Shown in pieces: positions 18,289-26,593 of a stretch of DNA of 64,000 nucleotides. The translations under genes were made by a program, and so were the position numbers. Positions within the stretch are counted from its first letter, which is position 1. Every line of letters begins with the position of its first letter. The stretch spans positions 6,001,001 to 6,065,000 of the forward strand of contig AP018318.1 of assembly GCA_003990705.1 (NCBI GenBank), given 5' to 3'. This stretch comes from Nostoc sp. HK-01 (GTDB lineage: Bacteria > Cyanobacteriota > Cyanobacteriia > Cyanobacteriales > Nostocaceae). Under the pieces are notes generated by a model. It was not told where the DNA came from and made no database searches. It was given only the letters and a program-made list of their open reading frames with translations.

Positions 18289-18774
18289 ATGCAAATCGAT
18301 ACCAATAGATTTTCTTGGTTTCAAGTACCAGAAAATGTCAAAAAGTTACTCATATTAGCCGCAGATACTTGGCATAATAATTCTGAATCCGAGAATTATA
18401 TGCAACAAGCTATTACTGAAGCCGGAGACAACCCAGACATTTTAGTTTCTGCCTATAGATATTTTTACTATAAAAATAATTATGTTCTCGCCTTGCAAAC
18501 AACAACCAAATTATTAGATAAAATTAAAAAAGCAGAAAATTTTCCTGAAAATTGGGAACAGCTAAAACCCATACTTATAAATCGGAGGGAAGAAAGTCAA
18601 ATCAGGTTGTACTTAAATGCCTACTCTGCTACTGGTTTGGTTTTAGCTAAATTAGGAAACATAGAACAAGCTAAAGAAATCAGCATCAGGGTTCAAGAAA
18701 TTGACCCCAAAAATGATTATGGTGCTGGTATCCTCCTGGATATTTTGACACGTCCAGCCGAGGAAGATGATTGA
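18289..18774 (+). CDS. TPR-like hypothetical protein downstream of cox operon
   Basis: A 161-residue soluble protein, mostly helical, with TPR-like helix pairs in the C-terminal half (YSATGLVLAKLGNIEQAKEI followed by IDPKND). There is no signal peptide or membrane segment. I do not recognise the family. The position just after coxC on the same strand suggests it belongs to the same heterocyst gene group, but 168 bp and dyads separate it from coxC. An assembly role would be speculation. Confidence 0.7.
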   Translation: MQIDTNRFSWFQVPENVKKLLILAADTWHNNSESENYMQQAITEAGDNPDILVSAYRYFYYKNNYVLALQTTTKLLDKIKKAENFPENWEQLKPILINRREESQIRLYLNAYSATGLVLAKLGNIEQAKEISIRVQEIDPKNDYGAGILLDILTRPAEEDD

Positions 18775-18850
18775 ATAGTCAAAAGTCAAGAGTCAAGAGT
18801 TATTTGACAAATGACAAATACCAACACTCAACGGTCAAAATTTACAAACC

Positions 18851-19018
18851 ATGATGAAGAGTTTTTCTTTTTCTCTACCCTTATCCACATTTAACCTGCC
18901 AGAAAATCCCCTTCCTAATACTGTTCCCTTATCTCCTGTTAGTCTTCCTAGTACTAACTCTCCTTGGTATGCAGCACCAGTAATTGTCATGCCTTCAACT
19001 TCTCAATTTAGATTCTAA
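18851..19018 (+). CDS. Small 55-residue protein or leader upstream of the cupin gene
   Basis: The frame ATGATGAAGAGTTTT to TAA at 19018 encodes 55 residues rich in Pro, Ser and Leu (MMKSFSFSLPLSTFNLPENP, later YAAPVIVMPSTSQFRF). It has no recognised domain and no clear Shine-Dalgarno. It ends 6 bp before the cupin start, so it could be translationally coupled to that gene or act as a leader. It could also be chance. Confidence 0.4.
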   Translation: MMKSFSFSLPLSTFNLPENPLPNTVPLSPVSLPSTNSPWYAAPVIVMPSTSQFRF

Positions 19019-19024
19019 AAAGTT

Positions 19025-19636
19025 ATGCAAGGTAGGGATTGGCTACTTACTGGAGACGGTCAGTATCAGATCTGTAAAGCTGTCAGAGCATGGGATTTAT
19101 TGCGAGAAAATTATCGCCTCTATCGTTTTTTGACTGAGGTGGAAGATGTTCTCAATGGTGTTGAGGATGAATCTAGCCGTCTACCAGAAATTAGGATGTT
19201 GGTGAGGCGCTTAATTGCCAATTCCTACTGGGTCAAAAGTCAACATTTAGAACCTTGTCCCAAAACAGGAACTTCTGTACTTCTCTTATACGATGAATTG
19301 GGTTTTCCGTTGACAGTCCAAACAGTAACTTTTGCACCAGGGACAACTTCAACGATTCATAATCATGGAACTTGGGGAGTTGTGGCGGTGTTAAAAGGTG
19401 AAGAAAAAAACACCTTTTGGCGGCGTAAAGATGACTCAAAATCTCCATATCAAATTGAACAAACGGGAGAAATAACTTTATCCCCAGGTGATATTGTTAG
19501 CTTCACTCCCGATGCAATTCACAGCGTGCAAGCAGTCGGTGATGAACCAACTGTGACTTTTAATATTTATGGGGAAACTGATCCAAAACAAAGATTTGAG
19601 TTTGATTTAGTTACCCAAACTGCACGTAAGTTTTAA
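19025..19636 (+). CDS. Cysteine dioxygenase-like cupin
   Basis: 203 residues. A helical N-terminus precedes a cupin barrel with VTFAPGTTSTIHNHGTWGVV (His pair near residues 114-116), a following GEEKNTFWRR strand, and the second cupin motif LSPGDIVSFTPDAIHSVQA. Iron would be bound by the three histidines. Cysteine dioxygenases convert cysteine to cysteine sulfinate, but substrate specificity cannot be read from these motifs. It lies between coxC and a nitrogenase-associated gene, with cysteine synthase nearby on the other strand, so a role in cysteine or sulfur balance in diazotrophic cells is an inference. Confidence 0.75.
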   Translation: MQGRDWLLTGDGQYQICKAVRAWDLLRENYRLYRFLTEVEDVLNGVEDESSRLPEIRMLVRRLIANSYWVKSQHLEPCPKTGTSVLLLYDELGFPLTVQTVTFAPGTTSTIHNHGTWGVVAVLKGEEKNTFWRRKDDSKSPYQIEQTGEITLSPGDIVSFTPDAIHSVQAVGDEPTVTFNIYGETDPKQRFEFDLVTQTARKF

Positions 19637-19756
19637 GAAGGCAGGAGGCAGGAGGGAAGAATTTACTTACTCAGCACTTTTAACTCAGCACTCAGCACTT
19701 TATAGAGGGGAATCTGCGTAAGTCCTAAACCATAAAGTGGATTAGGAGCAAGTACA

Positions 19757-20230
19757 ATGGCAAGAGTAATTTTTTATGAAAAACCAGGCTGTAAAAATGG
19801 CACTCGGCAAAAAGTGTTGCTGACTGCGGCTGGTCATGAAGTAATTGCATATAACTTATTAACCGAACCTTGGACAATTCAGGGTTTACGGTCGTTTTTT
19901 GGCGATCGCCCTGTAGCTGAATGGTTTAATCGGGCTGCACCCAAGGTAAAATCTGGGGAAATCATACCCGAAAATATCGACGCAGAAACCGCCTTGGTGT
20001 TGATGTTGCGCGACCCGCTATTAATTCGCCGCCCTCTAATTCAAGTAGGCGATCGCCGCGAAGTCGGTTTTGAAGTCGAAAAGCTTGACGCTTGGATTGG
20101 CTTAAAACCTGTAGATGAATCCTTCCAAGCTATGAGTGAAGACCTGATGAGTAAGGATTTACAAGGTTGCGCCCACGGTGGTAATCATCATCATGAACAT
20201 GGCCACGGTCATGGTAATTGCAAACATTAA
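19757..20230 (+). CDS. Nitrogenase-associated protein (ArsC/Spx-like thioredoxin fold)
   Basis: 157 residues. It has an ArsC-like fold: MARVIFYEKPGCKNGTRQK (one Cys at the usual CxxC/CxxS place), then RSFFGDRPVAEWFNRAAP and LIRRPLIQVGDRREVGF. This matches the 'nitrogenase-associated protein' family found in nif regions, whose biochemical role is unknown. The C-terminus carries a His-rich tail (HGGNHHHEHGHGHGNCKH) that may bind metal. A GGAGCAAG site precedes the ATG. It is probably not a working arsenate reductase because the context is nitrogen fixation. Confidence 0.85.
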   Translation: MARVIFYEKPGCKNGTRQKVLLTAAGHEVIAYNLLTEPWTIQGLRSFFGDRPVAEWFNRAAPKVKSGEIIPENIDAETALVLMLRDPLLIRRPLIQVGDRREVGFEVEKLDAWIGLKPVDESFQAMSEDLMSKDLQGCAHGGNHHHEHGHGHGNCKH

Positions 20231-20239
20231 ATTAAGTAC

Positions 20240-20345
20240 CTCTCCCTCCCAGCCTCCCTCTCCTACAAGGCGAGGGAGGAGCAACATCATAAGCTTTTCA
20301 AGCCTCTCTCCTAGTAGGGGAGAGGTTTAAAGAGGGGTTAAATCC
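20240..20345. repeat. Dyad repeat pair between nitrogenase-associated gene and cysK
   Basis: Two related C/T-rich then G/A-rich dyads, around 'cctccctctcctacaaggcgagggagg' and 'cctctctcctagtaggggagagg', lie between two convergent genes. They could end transcription from either side. Confidence 0.6.
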
Positions 20346-20377
20346 AGTTCATCGAACGTCTTTTTCCTTTTAACTTT

Positions 20378-21322
20378 TTAACTAATGCTCAAATCTTGAA
20401 ACATTGCTGTGCTGAGGTAACGTTCACCGAAGGAAGGCTGAATCATCACAATCAAACGACCAGCGTTTTCTGGTCGTTTTGCTACTTGCAATGCAGCACA
20501 CAAAGCCGCACCAGAAGAAATCCCCGATAGTAAACCTTCTTCTTTGGCTAAACGCCGTCCATAAATCATTGCTTGGTCATCACTAACTCTGATGACTTCA
20601 TCAACCAGTTCCAAGCGCAACACATCGGGGACAAATCCTGCACCGATACCTTGAATTTTATGTGCGCCAGCTTCGCCACCAGAGAGGACAGGGCTATTGC
20701 TGGGTTCAACTGCGATCGCCTGTAAACTAGGCTTACGTTGTTTCAATACTTCGGCAATTCCGGTAATCGTCCCGCCAGTACCAACCCCAGCAATCACAAT
20801 ATCTACTTCCCCATCTGTATCTGACCAAATTTCTTCGGCGGTGGTTTCGCGGTGAATTTTGGGGTTAGCTGGGTTGCGGAATTGTTGCAGCATATATGCG
20901 TCGGGTGTATTCGCCACAATTTCTTCAGCTTTGCGAATTGCACCTCGCATTCCTTCTGGGCCTGGTGTCAACTCTAATTTTGCACCATAGGCACGCAGCA
21001 TTGAGCGACGTTCTTGGCTCATGGTTTCTGGCATAGTCAAAATTAGGCTATAACCACGGGCGGCTGCTACCATTGCCAAAGCGATTCCGGTATTTCCAGA
21101 AGTTGGCTCAACTAAAATTGTTTTACCCGGTGTGATGAAACCCTCCGCTTCCGCTGAGAGTACCATACTCAAGCCAATGCGGTCTTTCACCGAAGCTGCT
21201 GGATTCATACCTTCGAGTTTGGCAACTATTCGCGCCACTGCACCTTCAGCTTGGGGAATTTTATTTAGTTGAACTAAGGGAGTTGTGCCGATAAGTTCTG
21301 TGACATCTTTAGCAATTCGCAT
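20378..21322 (-). CDS. cysK: Cysteine synthase (O-acetylserine sulfhydrylase)
   Basis: A 314-residue PLP enzyme making cysteine from O-acetylserine and sulfide. Motifs are [24 protein letters not shown] with the PLP lysine (~residue 44), [13 protein letters not shown] (~70), [11 protein letters not shown] phosphate loop (~177) and [11 protein letters not shown]. Length is normal. It is convergent with the nitrogenase-associated gene. A 1.1-kb AT-rich gap lies upstream of its start. Confidence 0.95.
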   Translation of the reverse strand: MRIAKDVTELIGTTPLVQLNKIPQAEGAVARIVAKLEGMNPAASVKDRIGLSMVLSAEAEGFITPGKTILVEPTSGNTGIALAMVAAARGYSLILTMPETMSQERRSMLRAYGAKLELTPGPEGMRGAIRKAEEIVANTPDAYMLQQFRNPANPKIHRETTAEEIWSDTDGEVDIVIAGVGTGGTITGIAEVLKQRKPSLQAIAVEPSNSPVLSGGEAGAHKIQGIGAGFVPDVLRLELVDEVIRVSDDQAMIYGRRLAKEEGLLSGISSGAALCAALQVAKRPENAGRLIVMIQPSFGERYLSTAMFQDLSIS

Positions 21323-22423
21323 AAATTAACTCCTAAAACATTTAATTTTAAAGCAGCATATTTACTTATAACAATCATTTTTGGCTAACTGCTGAGGTTA
21401 GCGATCGCTAAACCTATTTACTTTCACTAAAGCATAAATATGTAACACCAAGAAATAATTTTGGTTAATTTACACTTAAATTCGCATTTTCTATTACCAT
21501 TAACTTAACATTCTGCTATTTAAGTATTGCCAAATACTAAATATCAGTTTATTTAGGGAACTTTATTAGCCGATATTTGTCTAAAAACATATACAAACTC
21601 ATTTCATATTCTTTAACAAAATCATCCTGAAATCAACAGTCTATTTAACAGTTTTGCTAAATATCTAAATTTCTCCATATAAAGCTCTAAAATGTAAATT
21701 AAATACAGTAATTTTATTCATCAATAAAACTTGATTATTTTGTGTTTATTTAATTGACTTTCTGAAAAAAATTAGTTATTTAAAATATGAAGTTTTTATC
21801 CTGAGTACAAAATTTATTCATCAAAATTTATTAAAAAAAATCGTTTTTAACGATAGCCTGTCTAGCTTTAAGGCTGAGTACAAAAGTTCCAGAACCCTAC
21901 CTCAGTAATACTAGTCCCTTTACTCAAAAATGCTAGTCCCTTTACCCCAAGCAATTTTTTAAAAGCTTGTGCATTAATGGTTTGAGGTTTTGAGTACAAC
22001 CTTAATCTATTTAATAAACTTAATCCACACCTATTAAACAGCCATAGAGAAAGCCAACTGATATAAAACATATAGGATTTACGCAGAGATTCCCCTCTAC
22101 CCCCCGAAATTCTCTAGCTTGCTAGTGAATTAGGGGGGACTTCTTAACCCCACATTTTCAAGTAAGAGTGCGTTAATTCGACAAGTATAAAAATATAATT
22201 TTTAGCAAAATAGGTAATTATCTACTAGTTACTTACTGGTTTAATTTAACAAACATGAAACTATATACCTAATTTATTTATGAATCAATAAAAACCATAG
22301 TCTTCAAGCTGTTTGGGATATAAACCATAACTAAATTTTGTAATTTACTATGTAAAACTCTCTAATCTAGACCCTAAACTCTAGCCTAAACACCTAGCTT
22401 CTACCTAGCCAAGGAGAGCAAAA
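21323..22423. other. 1.1-kb AT-rich intergenic region upstream of cysK
   Basis: No supported gene. A 67-codon frame on the - strand (21868-22071) lacks protein-like character. Bases 21910-21950 contain a direct repeat of 'ctagtccctttac'. Bases 22082-22142 hold a dyad element ('cccctctaccccccgaaattc...gaattaggggggactt'). A GTAN8TAC at 21524-21537 has no well-spaced -10 box and is treated as chance. Confidence 0.55.
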
Positions 22424-22828
22424 ATGAAAGTCAAACTTCTAAATGTTCTCACAGTTTGCCTTGTAACATTAATCGTAATTTCTCCAGCAATGGTAGCCCT
22501 AAAAGTAGTTTGGGAAAAACATGGAGAGTTAGTTAAGGCACAGAATTTAACTTGTGAAGTTAATAATATTAACAAAGTAAATCAAGCCTTAGAACCTGTG
22601 GTGACGGCTGGTGTTAATAATTGCGATCGCCAAATCGTAAACCAACCGCCAACTACTGATTTTGTATATAAACTTGCCATTATTCTGCAATGGTTTATCT
22701 TGCTAACCCCTGTGTGTATTGGGTTAGGAATTCTTGTATACGATAGGTATTTAGTACATCGTGCCGCCGTATTCCAAGAACAAGTAGAAATGTTAGAAAG
22801 ACTTTGGCAACAAAGTATTGAACAATAA
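22424..22828 (+). CDS. Hypothetical two-transmembrane protein
   Basis: 134 residues with a good AAGGAG site upstream of ATG. Hydrophobic segments lie at residues ~5-28 (LNVLTVCLVTLIVISPAMVA) and ~83-108 (LAIILQWFILLTPVCIGLGI). Between them is a ~50-residue loop with two cysteines, probably outside the membrane. The C-terminal tail (EQVEMLERLWQQSIEQ) is a short amphipathic helix. I do not recognise the family. It is first of a run of small genes on the + strand, 30 bp before the next. Confidence 0.6.
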   Translation: MKVKLLNVLTVCLVTLIVISPAMVALKVVWEKHGELVKAQNLTCEVNNINKVNQALEPVVTAGVNNCDRQIVNQPPTTDFVYKLAIILQWFILLTPVCIGLGILVYDRYLVHRAAVFQEQVEMLERLWQQSIEQ

Positions 22829-22858
22829 TCAATCCATACTCCAAAATTAGCAAATATT

Positions 22859-23140
22859 ATGACAGAAGAACGGCAAGCTCAATATTTTGATTTAATCGAT
22901 AAATTATTGCAATGTCCTAATGGCCAAGAACCAGAAATTTTAGAAGCACATTCAGAATTAATTGATGCTAATTTCGTAGAAGCAATGGCTAGAGTTGCTA
23001 CAATGTTTGCTCACGAAGGCAACCAAGATGGCGCTCAATTTTTGTTTTTTTTAGCTCGTGAGCTTGCTAAACAATTAGGTTTATATCCAGACTTTAAAAA
23101 TTCCGAAGCTGCAAAATCTGAAGTGCCAAATAAGGAGTAA
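22859..23140 (+). CDS. Hypothetical helical protein (CHAT/TPR-associated type)
   Basis: 93 residues, all-helical and acidic. It begins MTEERQAQYFDLIDKLLQCP and contains EAMARVATMFAHEGNQDGAQ and FFLARELAKQLG. I have seen similar short segments at the N-terminus of cyanobacterial TPR/CHAT proteins, but this is a stand-alone copy. It ends 2 bp before the following ATG, so the pair is co-translated. Confidence 0.6.
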   Translation: MTEERQAQYFDLIDKLLQCPNGQEPEILEAHSELIDANFVEAMARVATMFAHEGNQDGAQFLFFLARELAKQLGLYPDFKNSEAAKSEVPNKE

Positions 23141-23142
23141 TC

Positions 23143-23454
23143 ATGCTACTGACGGCTACTGATGCTGGACATATAGCGTTAGAGTTTCTCTTAGCAGACT
23201 GGAATATTCGTGACGAATATAGAGAGTGGTTTACTATTATAAAATCTCGTTTAACTGGCGAGAGTTGGTACATTGTAGAGTTGGGTGTAGAAGGCTTCCC
23301 TGATAGATGGTTTATTCAAGTTTACGATACAGGAGAATGTGATCCAAGTTATACTTTTCTTTCCCCTATCAGTGGTAAAGAAGGATTTTCTGACTTTGGT
23401 GATTTACCAGAAATGGTTGCTGAAGTATTAGTCGCCGAACGCAAATCTCGATAA
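23143..23454 (+). CDS. Hypothetical protein, small mixed alpha/beta
   Basis: 103 residues with a pattern of alternating strands (SRLTGESWYIVELGVEGFPD, WFIQVYDTGECDPSYTF). No domain is recognised. An AAGGAG-type site overlaps the end of the preceding gene. It is followed by a hairpin (23491-23524) that may end this three-gene unit. Confidence 0.6.
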   Translation: MLLTATDAGHIALEFLLADWNIRDEYREWFTIIKSRLTGESWYIVELGVEGFPDRWFIQVYDTGECDPSYTFLSPISGKEGFSDFGDLPEMVAEVLVAERKSR

Positions 23455-23490
23455 TACATCTGATTATTTATAAAATATCGAGAAAGTTCA

Positions 23491-23524
23491 GATCCCCGGC
23501 TTCTTTAAGAGGTCGGGGATTTTG
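23491..23524 (+). terminator. GATCCCCGGC-type hairpin with T-run
   Basis: GATCCCCGGCTTC-tttaa-GAGGTCGGGGATTTT forms a strong stem followed by Ts, 36 bp after the preceding stop. It also belongs to a dispersed dyad family (other copies at 32144 and 39235), so the terminator function may be secondary. Confidence 0.6.
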
Positions 23525-23640
23525 GTCTCTATTAACGTCTAACAAATCATTTTTTATATATTTTTTAACACTAAAAAGCAACGTATAACACACTTTATGT
23601 CATACTTGGTTGACAAATATATGTTATATTAAATAGCGTG

Positions 23641-24003
23641 ATGAACGCTACAGAAACATCAGTTAAAATGATTACTGAAGATATCATCGCTAAAGAATTC
23701 AAAAGAATCATCAGCGAGTATTATCCAAAGGTTGGAGAACTATTAGACGGGTGCCATGTGAAAGTCATCACCTGTTTTTGGGGAAGACCGCCTAGACGTT
23801 TGCAATACATAGGTATTTACTGCTCTGAGGAAATGCTGCCACATATTAGAGAACAACAAAAAATCCTCAGAGACATAGCAGACAATATGGGATTAGTCCA
23901 AGTAGTTTGTATGAACGCTAAACGCTTAATTCGTGATCCCAAATCGACGCTAAAAGATACCGATCCGCGCTTGTGGTTGGAGTTGCAAATGGTAGCAACC
24001 TAA
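23641..24003 (+). CDS. Hypothetical protein in monooxygenase operon
   Basis: 120 residues starting MNATETSVKM; a GTG one codon upstream (23638) is also possible. The protein looks globular, with a helix, strands (CHVKVITCFWGRPPRRLQYI, IGIYCSEEM) and a C-terminal basic/acidic tail. No family is recognised. A TTGACA sits about 30 bp upstream, but no well-spaced -10 box follows. It ends 12 bp before the monooxygenase gene. Confidence 0.6.
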   Translation: MNATETSVKMITEDIIAKEFKRIISEYYPKVGELLDGCHVKVITCFWGRPPRRLQYIGIYCSEEMLPHIREQQKILRDIADNMGLVQVVCMNAKRLIRDPKSTLKDTDPRLWLELQMVAT

Positions 24004-24015
24004 GAATAGTAAACA

Positions 24016-25017
24016 ATGAAAATTGGACTTTTCTGCAATTACGAAAATCATCATCAAAATGCCCGCCGGGCTATTTTTGAGCAAGTCGCTTTAGTTAGAC
24101 AAGCCGAAAGCTTAAATTTTGCCGAAGCTTGGGTAAGTGAACATCATTTTAGTGAAATTAATATCAGTTCTTCTATGCTGCTATTAATGGCACATTTAGC
24201 GGGTGTCACCTCAACAATTCGCTTAGGCACAGCGGCGGTTTTACTACCATTTCACAACCCGATTCGGGTAGCAGAAGATATTGCTACCTTGGATAATTTG
24301 TGTAATGGCAGATTATTATTTGGAGTTGCTAAAGGTGGGCCTTTTCCTCAGCAAAATAAACATTTTGCGATTTCAATGGGAGAATCTCGCGCCAGAATGT
24401 TAGAGGCGATCGCATTAATTCATAAGCTGTTATATGAAAATGAAGTTTCATTTCACGGACAACATTATCAATGCGATCGCCTCACAGTTTACCCTAAACC
24501 ACTGCAACAACAAATCCCTGTATACATAGCCAGTGGTGATGAGACAAGCATAGAATTTGCCGCTAAAAATTCCTTTAGCTTAATGGGAGGGCCACCCTTT
24601 GCGCTAGAGAGATTGAAAAAGACAGTGAGCCAATATCGAGAGATTAATCCCAGTGGTGCAGACAATTTTGTCTTAGCGCGGTTCTTTTTTGTTGGACAAA
24701 CCAACGCAGATGCTATCACCGAAGCGATGCCTTTTATCCGCCAATTTAGCCAAAAAATGAAAGCTAATTCGGCAGTAGTAATGCAGAATAGTTCCAATGG
24801 TCATAAGGCATTTGACCGTAGCAACATTTGTTTTGACGAAGACTATTTGATTGAAAATTCAATCATTGGTGATCCTATCACTTGTCGAGACAAAATCAAA
24901 AAATTTCATGACGAATTGAATCTAGGTACATTAGCGCTCAAACCGACATCGTTTGATATGCAAAAAAACATCGAAAGTTTGCAGCGCTACAACCAAGAGG
25001 TACGCAATTATGTCTAA
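24016..25017 (+). CDS. LLM-class (luciferase-like) flavin monooxygenase
   Basis: A 333-residue bacterial-luciferase-like TIM barrel using reduced FMN or F420. Typical pieces are MKIGLFCNYENHH, AESLNFAEAWVSEHHFSE (~35), IRLGTAAVLLPFHNPIRVAE (~72), LDNLCNGRLLFGVAKGG (~95) and VYIASGDETSIEFAA. The substrate is unknown. It overlaps the next gene by 8 bp (ATGTCTAA) and follows the previous gene by 12 bp, so these three form a tight operon whose partners are unknown proteins. Confidence 0.85.
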   Translation: MKIGLFCNYENHHQNARRAIFEQVALVRQAESLNFAEAWVSEHHFSEINISSSMLLLMAHLAGVTSTIRLGTAAVLLPFHNPIRVAEDIATLDNLCNGRLLFGVAKGGPFPQQNKHFAISMGESRARMLEAIALIHKLLYENEVSFHGQHYQCDRLTVYPKPLQQQIPVYIASGDETSIEFAAKNSFSLMGGPPFALERLKKTVSQYREINPSGADNFVLARFFFVGQTNADAITEAMPFIRQFSQKMKANSAVVMQNSSNGHKAFDRSNICFDEDYLIENSIIGDPITCRDKIKKFHDELNLGTLALKPTSFDMQKNIESLQRYNQEVRNYV

Positions 25018-25381
25018 ATTAAACCTGCTTCCACCCGATGATTTACCTCCAACAAAGGTAACAAAAGAGGATGGAATGCTGCACCTAGAGCTAGAGCAAT
25101 CGATTGGTAGATGTTTTTATTACAGTTGCGATCGCATTACTCAAGCTCTACTTAATAATTGTCAGTGGTATCTTACTGATAAAAACACCAAAGTGATGTT
25201 AGTAATTGATTGCCCTGACATCGTATCTTACTGGCATATAGTCAGCAATATTCCCCAATTAGGTAATAGATTAGAGAGATTTACAACTAATGCCAAAATC
25301 AAAGTTTATCCACCTTTTGGTAAAGGTGAGCCATTAGAAATTAGTGTAAATGAAATCTCTGCTTATCGAGATTGGCTGTAA
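25010..25381 (+). CDS. Hypothetical protein coupled to the LLM monooxygenase
   Basis: 123 residues starting MSKLNLLPPDDLPPTKVT. The start at 25010 is chosen because it overlaps the upstream stop by 8 bp; longer in-frame starts lie inside the monooxygenase gene. It has mixed alpha/beta content (LLNNCQWYLTDKNTKVMLV, DCPDIVSYWHIVSNIPQLG). No family is recognised. A clear terminator follows at 25401. Confidence 0.65.
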   Translation: MSKLNLLPPDDLPPTKVTKEDGMLHLELEQSIGRCFYYSCDRITQALLNNCQWYLTDKNTKVMLVIDCPDIVSYWHIVSNIPQLGNRLERFTTNAKIKVYPPFGKGEPLEISVNEISAYRDWL

Positions 25382-25400
25382 ATCATATTTACTAAATTCA

Positions 25401-25436
25401 GAAACCCAGTTTTTGCACAAAAGCTGGGTTTTCTTT
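25401..25436 (+). terminator. Rho-independent terminator after the monooxygenase operon
   Basis: The stem GAAACCCAG / CTGGGTTTTC surrounds an A/T-rich loop and is followed by TTCTTT, 20 bp after the stop codon of the last gene. Confidence 0.7.
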
Positions 25437-25498
25437 ATAGATAATTGATTTAGTGAGTAAAAGAGCGATCACATTGAATTTCAAAACATAACATCTAG

Positions 25499-26587
25499 CT
25501 ACAGCCTTTGTAAAGGTATCATAATCATAAATTCCGTACCTACGCCAGGAATAGATTGACATTCTAGCTGCCCTTGATGAGTTTCCACAATTATTTGATA
25601 ACTAATAGAAAGCCCTAAACCTGTACCTTTACCAACTGGTTTAGTAGTGAAGAAAGGATTAAATATTTGTTGCGTTGTTTTTTCATCAATTCCAATCCCA
25701 TTATCACTTATGCGAATAGAAACCCAGTTATTGATTAATTCTGTAGTAATCTTGATAGTGGGGGTAAAAGTTGCAGTTTGCAGTGTAGCTAAACCATTTG
25801 TTTTAGCATAAGTATGCTGACTATAATTTAATTTCTGCTCTAAAGCATCAATAGCGTTACTAATAATATTTATTAATACTTGATTCAGCTTACCTGCATA
25901 ACACTCTACCCAGGGTAGATTGCCGTATTCTTTAATAATTATAATTTCTGAGCAACCGAGTTGAGAATTTAAGCGATTTTGCAGAATCATCAATGTGCTA
26001 TCAATACCTTCATGAATATTGACTTTTTTGAGTTCAGCTTCATCTAATCTGGAAAAAGTACGTAAAGAGCGAACAATTTCACTAATCCGCTGACTCCCTA
26101 TTTCCATAGACTGTAAAACTTGTACAAAATCTTTTTTGATGAACTCCAAATCAATTTTTTTGATTTTCTCAGCTATAGTTATAACAGGATTTGGATAATT
26201 TTCTTGGTAGCATTTTAGTAGTTCTAAAATTTCTTCGGCATATTGAGTAACGTAGTTAATATTGCCATAAATAAAGTTTACTGGATTATTGATTTCATGG
26301 GCAATACCAGCTACTAAAACTCCTAAAGCAGACATCTTTTCAGACTCTACTAATTTGCTTTGCATAGCGCGTAGCTTTTTTAAAGTTTCCTCTAAGTCGC
26401 GACTTTGTTCTTCTAAAGTTTTTTGTGAATCACGTAATTCGTCAATTACCTTGAGAAACAAAGCCTCTTTTTTCTCATTGGTTTCCTCTAATGCAATTCT
26501 TAAAGATTCAGAGCGCTCTAGTTTTTTTTGGAGAATGCGATTAGCTTTTTCCAATTGTTTAATTTTCTGCTCATAATCTAATTGCAT
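25499..26587 (-). CDS. Histidine kinase with coiled-coil N-terminus, partner of FIST protein
   Basis: 362 residues. Residues 1-85 form a long coiled coil, with no membrane segment or sensory domain. The H-box GIAHEINNPVNFIYGN has its phospho-accepting His97. The ATPase domain shows the N-box (NQVLINIISNAIDALEQ), G1 (ISDNGIGIDE) and G2 (GKGTGLGLSISYQI). It starts 6 bp after the end of the FIST gene on the same strand, so the FIST protein is the likely input module. No response regulator is adjacent. Confidence 0.9.
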   Translation of the reverse strand: MQLDYEQKIKQLEKANRILQKKLERSESLRIALEETNEKKEALFLKVIDELRDSQKTLEEQSRDLEETLKKLRAMQSKLVESEKMSALGVLVAGIAHEINNPVNFIYGNINYVTQYAEEILELLKCYQENYPNPVITIAEKIKKIDLEFIKKDFVQVLQSMEIGSQRISEIVRSLRTFSRLDEAELKKVNIHEGIDSTLMILQNRLNSQLGCSEIIIIKEYGNLPWVECYAGKLNQVLINIISNAIDALEQKLNYSQHTYAKTNGLATLQTATFTPTIKITTELINNWVSIRISDNGIGIDEKTTQQIFNPFFTTKPVGKGTGLGLSISYQIIVETHQGQLECQSIPGVGTEFMIMIPLQRL

Positions 26588-26593
26588 GATTTT

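Noticed and set aside
21524-21537. Exact GTAN8TAC upstream of cysK
   Set aside because: No well-spaced -10 box on either strand; several such sequences are expected by chance in the AT-rich gaps of this window.
21868-22071. 67-codon frame on the - strand in the gap upstream of cysK
   Set aside because: Composition is not protein-like, it contains a direct repeat, and it lacks a ribosome site.
23606-23640. Sigma70 promoter with TTGACA upstream of the 23641 gene
   Set aside because: TTGACA is present, but no -10 hexamer occurs at 16-18 bp and the start codon follows almost at once.
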